A stretch of 64,000 nt of DNA from Halieaceae bacterium (GTDB taxonomy: Bacteria; Pseudomonadota; Gammaproteobacteria; Pseudomonadales; Halieaceae), in the NCBI GenBank assembly GCA_902520195.1, contig CABYND010000010.1, positions 1 through 64,000 on the forward strand. Reading direction: 5' to 3'. The position numbers and the translations under genes were made by a program. Positions 60,408 through 64,000 of this stretch are shown piece after piece (position 1 is the stretch's first letter; the number at the start of each line of letters is the position of its first letter). The notes under the pieces are model-generated. The model was given only the letters and a program-made list of their open reading frames with translations. It did not search any database and had not been told where the DNA came from.

Positions 60408-62511
60408 TCAGCCCAAATCACTCTTTGGCTACCGCAAGCACTGGGCAGAATGTCTGGGGCCGGCGCCATGGCTGCCGATGTCCCGGCCCGAGATGGAGCA
60501 ACTGGGGTGGGACAGCTGCGACATCATCATTGTCTCCGGAGATGGCTACGTTGATCACCCCAGCTTCGGCATGGCGGTCATCGGTCGGGTACTTGAAGCC
60601 CAGGGCTTCAGGGTGGGGATGCTCGCGCAGCCCGACTGGCAATCCGCTGAACCCTTCACCGCGCTCGGCCAACCCAATCTGTTTTTCGGCGTCACCGCGG
60701 GCAACATGGACTCCATGATCAACCACTACACCGCGGACCGAAAACGCCGCAATGACGATGCCTATACCCCGGGTAACATCTCGGGGAAACGCCCTGACCG
60801 AGCCGTCACCGTCTACAGCCAGAGATTGAAAGAGGCCTATCGCGATGTCCCCATCATCGTCGGCGGTATCGAGGCCAGTTTGCGCCGCATCGCGCATTAC
60901 GATTACTGGAGTGATCGGGTTAAACGTTCGGTGTTGCTCGACAGCCGGGCCGATCTGCTGGTGTTTGGCAATGCCGAACGCGCGATTGTCGACATTGCCC
61001 ACCGCTTGGCGAACGGTGAGAAGATGGCTGACTTAACCGATATCCGCGGTACTGCCTTTGTCACATGGCGCCCGCCTGCGAATCGCACACTGATCGACTC
61101 GACATCGGTCGATAAACCCGGAAGGATCAAAACCCATCCGAACCCCTACGAGGGCATGAAGCCTGAACCCTGCGCCGAGGGCCAGACCGAAGACAGCAAT
61201 GAGCCTGCGCCCGTCCGCCTGATGGCCAGCTCGAAACAAGACACCCACGCCATTCGATTGCCCTCAGCTGAGGCCGTCACCGAGGACCCGGTGCTCTATG
61301 CCCACGCGTCGCGGGTGTTCCACAAGGAGACCAATCCTCACAATGCCCTGCCGCTCATTCAGGCCCACGGCGATCGCGAGGTCTGGCTGAACCCGCCGCC
61401 GATCCCGCTGGAAACCGATGAATTGGACTGGGTATTCGAACTGCCCTATCAGCGCCTCCCCCACCCCGGCTACGGTGACGCAGCGGTGCCCGCGATGGAG
61501 ATGATCCAGCATTCGGTCAACATCATGCGGGGCTGCTTCGGGGGGTGCACCTTCTGCTCCATCACCGAGCACGAGGGCCGCATTATTCAAAGTCGCTCCG
61601 AAACATCTGTGCTCCGCGAGGTGGAGCGCATACGCGATACCAGCCCCGCCTTCACCGGGGTCATCTCTGACCTTGGCGGCCCGACCGCCAATATGTGGCG
61701 CATCGCCTGCAAGGACAAGGAAACCGAGGCGGCCTGTCGAAAGCTTAGCTGCGTGTATCCAGGCATCTGCAAAAACCTCAATACTGACCACACTCCGCTG
61801 ATTAACCTGTACCGCAAGGCCCGCGAAACCGAGGGCGTGAAAAAGGTGCTGATCGCCTCAGGGCTCCGGTACGACCTGGCGGTAGAGAGCCCCGAGTATG
61901 TGCGCGAACTGGTAACCCACCACGTGGGAGGATATCTCAAGATTGCTCCGGAACATACTGAATCGGGGCCGCTTTCTAAGATGATGAAGCCGGGCATGGG
62001 GAGCTATGACCGGTTTGCCGAGATGTTTGAGCGATTCTCCCGTGAAGCCGGGAAGAAGCAGTACCTGATCCCCTATTTTATCGCCGCGCACCCGGGAACT
62101 ACCGACGAGGACATGATGCACCTGGCGCTGTGGCTAAAGCAGCATCGCTTCCGGGCTGACCAGGTACAGACTTTTTATCCCTCGCCCATGGCCACCGCCA
62201 CTGCGATGTATCACACGGGCATGAACCCCCTGCAGCGGGTCAAGCGCGACAGCCAATCGCTGAGCGCCGTAAAAAAACTGAGTCAGCGACGCCTGCACAA
62301 GGCTTTTCTGCGCTACCACGACCCCGACAACTGGCCCCTTTTACGCAAAGCGCTGAAACAGATGGGCCGGCGAGATCTCATCGGCAACGGCACGAAGCAC
62401 CTGGTTCCCTCGCGACAACCACCCAAACGCCACCGGGTGGTGAAGCCGGGCGGCGGTAACTTTCGCACCCAGCACACTGGGGAGCATCGTGGCAAAGGTC
62501 GGCGCCGTTAA
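60400..62511 (+). CDS. ygiQ: YgiQ family radical SAM protein
   Basis: A 703-residue UPF0313 protein. The N-terminal part ([20 protein letters not shown]) is the YgiQ signature, the radical SAM cluster is in [13 protein letters not shown] (CxxxCxxC), and a basic C-terminal tail follows. The function of YgiQ is not established. It begins at ATG 60400 inside the end of the channel gene (ATGCCTGA overlap), so the tesA-channel-ygiQ set is probably one transcript. Confidence 0.92.
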   Translation: MPDQPKSLFGYRKHWAECLGPAPWLPMSRPEMEQLGWDSCDIIIVSGDGYVDHPSFGMAVIGRVLEAQGFRVGMLAQPDWQSAEPFTALGQPNLFFGVTAGNMDSMINHYTADRKRRNDDAYTPGNISGKRPDRAVTVYSQRLKEAYRDVPIIVGGIEASLRRIAHYDYWSDRVKRSVLLDSRADLLVFGNAERAIVDIAHRLANGEKMADLTDIRGTAFVTWRPPANRTLIDSTSVDKPGRIKTHPNPYEGMKPEPCAEGQTEDSNEPAPVRLMASSKQDTHAIRLPSAEAVTEDPVLYAHASRVFHKETNPHNALPLIQAHGDREVWLNPPPIPLETDELDWVFELPYQRLPHPGYGDAAVPAMEMIQHSVNIMRGCFGGCTFCSITEHEGRIIQSRSETSVLREVERIRDTSPAFTGVISDLGGPTANMWRIACKDKETEAACRKLSCVYPGICKNLNTDHTPLINLYRKARETEGVKKVLIASGLRYDLAVESPEYVRELVTHHVGGYLKIAPEHTESGPLSKMMKPGMGSYDRFAEMFERFSREAGKKQYLIPYFIAAHPGTTDEDMMHLALWLKQHRFRADQVQTFYPSPMATATAMYHTGMNPLQRVKRDSQSLSAVKKLSQRRLHKAFLRYHDPDNWPLLRKALKQMGRRDLIGNGTKHLVPSRQPPKRHRVVKPGGGNFRTQHTGEHRGKGRRR

Positions 62512-62525
62512 ACGCTAACGGCAAA

Positions 62526-63425
62526 TCACTCCTCGACCGACGCCGCGATCAACTCACCCAACTGGCGAAACTCGACGCGCCGCGGCGTCTTCTTCCGCCA
62601 CATCAAGCCGATCTGACGCGTAATGTTGACCTGATCAAACGGCTTCACTGCGAGCGGCGTGTTACCGGTAACGCCCGCCTCCACAGCCATACCGGGCAAC
62701 AGCGTGACGCCAATGCCATTGGCCACCATCTGCACAATGGTGGCCAGGCTGGTGGCCTGATACGGCACGCTAATCTGGGAATCTCTCAGCTTGCACGCCT
62801 CCAGCGCATGGTCGCGAAGGCAGTGCCCCTCCTCCAGAAGCAGCAGCGACTCCCCTGTTAGGTCCGCGCTGCGCAGCGGCGACCGGCTCGCCAGTGGGTG
62901 GTCAGGCGGGCAGGCCAGCAGGAAGTCGTCCTCGAACAGCGGCATTGTCTCCACCTGCTCGGCAGGAAATGGCAGGGCAAGCAGCAACACATCGAGCTCA
63001 CCAGAGAGGAGCGCATCAACCAGTGGTTGGCTCAGATCCTCCCGGATGAAGAGCTTGAACTCGGGGTATTGGGATCGGATTTGCCCCAGCAAACCCGGGA
63101 GCAGATAAGGCGCCACCGTCGGGATGACCCCCATGCGCATCCGGCCCTGAAAAGGCACGCCCTGCCCCGCGCAGAGGCTCACCATATCCTCCACATCGAC
63201 CAACAAGTCCCGGGCCCGCTGCACCACCTCTGAACCCAGAGAGGTCAGAAATACCTTGCGGTTGTTGCGCTCCACCAGGCTCGCACCCAGAGTCTCCTCT
63301 AGCTCTAGCACCCCGGCGCTGAGCGTGCTCTGGCTGACATAACAGGCGGCGGCTGCGTGCCCAAAGTGTTGATGTTCCGCGACCGCACAGAGGTAACGGA
63401 GCTGTTTCAGTGTCGGTTGACGCAC
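62526..63425 (-). CDS. oxyR: Hydrogen peroxide regulator OxyR
   Basis: A 299-residue LysR regulator. The N-terminal helix-turn-helix (FGHAAAACYVSQSTLSAGV) is followed by the sensor domain with EEGHCLRDHALEACKL, the two redox cysteines nine residues apart as in OxyR Cys199/Cys208. The start is GTG 63425 (MRQPTLKQL), with AAGGAG 7 bases upstream; a frame to 63530 is an unconserved extension. It is divergent from rubrerythrin, an expected peroxide-defence target. Confidence 0.94.
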   Translation of the reverse strand: MRQPTLKQLRYLCAVAEHQHFGHAAAACYVSQSTLSAGVLELEETLGASLVERNNRKVFLTSLGSEVVQRARDLLVDVEDMVSLCAGQGVPFQGRMRMGVIPTVAPYLLPGLLGQIRSQYPEFKLFIREDLSQPLVDALLSGELDVLLLALPFPAEQVETMPLFEDDFLLACPPDHPLASRSPLRSADLTGESLLLLEEGHCLRDHALEACKLRDSQISVPYQATSLATIVQMVANGIGVTLLPGMAVEAGVTGNTPLAVKPFDQVNITRQIGLMWRKKTPRRVEFRQLGELIAASVEE

Positions 63426-63546
63426 TATCACGCTCCTTGCAGACCGACACTGTGGGCCACATTCACCCCCCAAGCCGGGTTGAAGATGTGGGAAGAAGCG
63501 ACCGGCGACCCACCGGCATCGCCTCCCCACGCTGGCTCAGATAATA

Positions 63547-63612
63547 ATCGGTTTTTCCGATCGATTTTTTTTATATTTCCAGTAAGCCAAAATTAGGCAA
63601 CCTCAGTATATT
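63547..63612 (+). promoter_or_regulatory. Putative OxyR operator and rubrerythrin promoter
   Basis: ATCGG and CCGAT around TTTTT (63547-63561) form a T-N11-A inverted repeat of the LysR type, with the four-base half-sites at ATAG-N7-CTAT spacing but with C/G in place of A/T. TATATT at 63607-63612 is a likely -10 with no -35, as for activated promoters. The oxyR/rubrerythrin gap is 259 bp. Confidence 0.45.
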
Positions 63613-63684
63613 AGTGACCAACCGATGGCAGTCGCTGTTCGCGCTGCCTCTGTCATTTGAACAGCAACCCATAAGGAGTAAGTC

Positions 63685-64000
63685 ATGGAACTGAAAGGCA
63701 GTGCCACAGAGCAAAATTTAAAGGATGCTTTCGCGGGTGAATCTCAGGCAAACCGGCGTTACCTCTACTTCGCCTCGAAGGCGGACGTCGAGGGCTACAA
63801 CGACGTCGCTGCCGTCTTCCGCTCAACAGCTGAAGGCGAGACCGGGCATGCGCATGGTCACCTTGAGTACCTGGAAGAAGTCGGCGATCCCGCCACCGGG
63901 CTGCCAATGGGCGACACCAAGAAGAATCTTGAGGCGTCAATCGCCGGTGAGACTCACGAGTACACCGATATGTACCCGGGTATGGCCAAGACCGCGCGTG
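63685..64000 (+). CDS. Rubrerythrin, 3'-partial
   Basis: It begins at ATG 63685 behind AAGGAG and is cut by the window end after about 105 codons. The visible part is the four-helix di-iron domain: FAGESQANRRYLYFA supplies the first Glu ligand, RSTAEGETGHAHGH holds the next Glu and His, and SIAGETHEYTDMY starts the third helix. Rubrerythrin reduces peroxide with a non-heme di-iron site and a rubredoxin-like domain, which is not visible here. Placement opposite oxyR fits peroxide induction. Confidence 0.9.
   Translation, partial: MELKGSATEQNLKDAFAGESQANRRYLYFASKADVEGYNDVAAVFRSTAEGETGHAHGHLEYLEEVGDPATGLPMGDTKKNLEASIAGETHEYTDMYPGMAKTAR

Overview
The window looks like chromosome of a marine gammaproteobacterium, probably close to the OM60/NOR5 (Halieaceae/Cellvibrionales) group. 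That placement is inferred from gene content and order: gltA opposite sdhCDAB-sucAB-lpd-sucCD, ttcA-ccmABCDEFGHI, smc-zipA-ligA, phoBR, and an oxyR/rubrerythrin pair. No rRNA is present to confirm it. Most core genes are GC-rich (high 50s percent by eye on sampled lines). A stretch around 4.4-8.5 kb is clearly poorer in GC (about 38-45 percent on sampled lines).

Layout. 1-4.3 kb is accessory: the end of a DUF3604 protein, a 44-residue membrane micro-ORF overlapping a serine hydrolase, a 5'-truncated remnant, and a secreted four-cysteine duplicated-domain protein. 4.35-8.56 kb is the most unusual region. Three minus-strand genes (a second four-cysteine protein, a cyclic-nucleotide-binding-like protein and a YtcJ-type amidohydrolase lipoprotein) are each bracketed by copies of one intergenic repeat. 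The block lies between an intact tRNA-Ser(GGA) and a 15-bp copy of that tRNA's 3' end, which is followed by a minus-strand terminator. It looks like a small island inserted between a tRNA gene and its terminator. The repeat-gene-repeat arrangement resembles a cassette array but has no recognisable integrase and no canonical attC sites. 8.7-9.3 kb holds a decayed outer-membrane protein gene.

9.3-21.9 kb is housekeeping: queF, an ABC-2 exporter, tRNA-Glu and tRNA-Gly, msrB, pdxB, epmC, tusA, a signal-peptide methyltransferase-like protein, aroC, prmB, folE, an alpha/beta hydrolase, sixA, and htpG with a sigma-32-type promoter. 22-34.8 kb carries nearly the whole oxidative TCA pathway (sucCD, lpd, sucAB and sdhBADC on minus, gltA on plus). 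34.8-39.1 kb has a KAS III-like enzyme, hisC and phoRB with a Pho box. 39.2-46.6 kb has a lytic-transglycosylase-like lipoprotein, ligA, zipA and smc. 46.7-54.5 kb is the complete System I cytochrome c maturation operon led by ttcA. 54.7-64 kb has mdh, an ABC transporter of the YbbAP type, tesA, a voltage-gated-like ion channel coupled to ygiQ, and oxyR divergent from a rubrerythrin cut by the window end.

Together the core genes describe an aerobic respiratory cell: central carbon oxidation, cytochrome c assembly, peroxide defence, phosphate control, tRNA/ribosome modification and cell division. The 4.35-8.56 kb repeat-bounded block is the best candidate for something undescribed.
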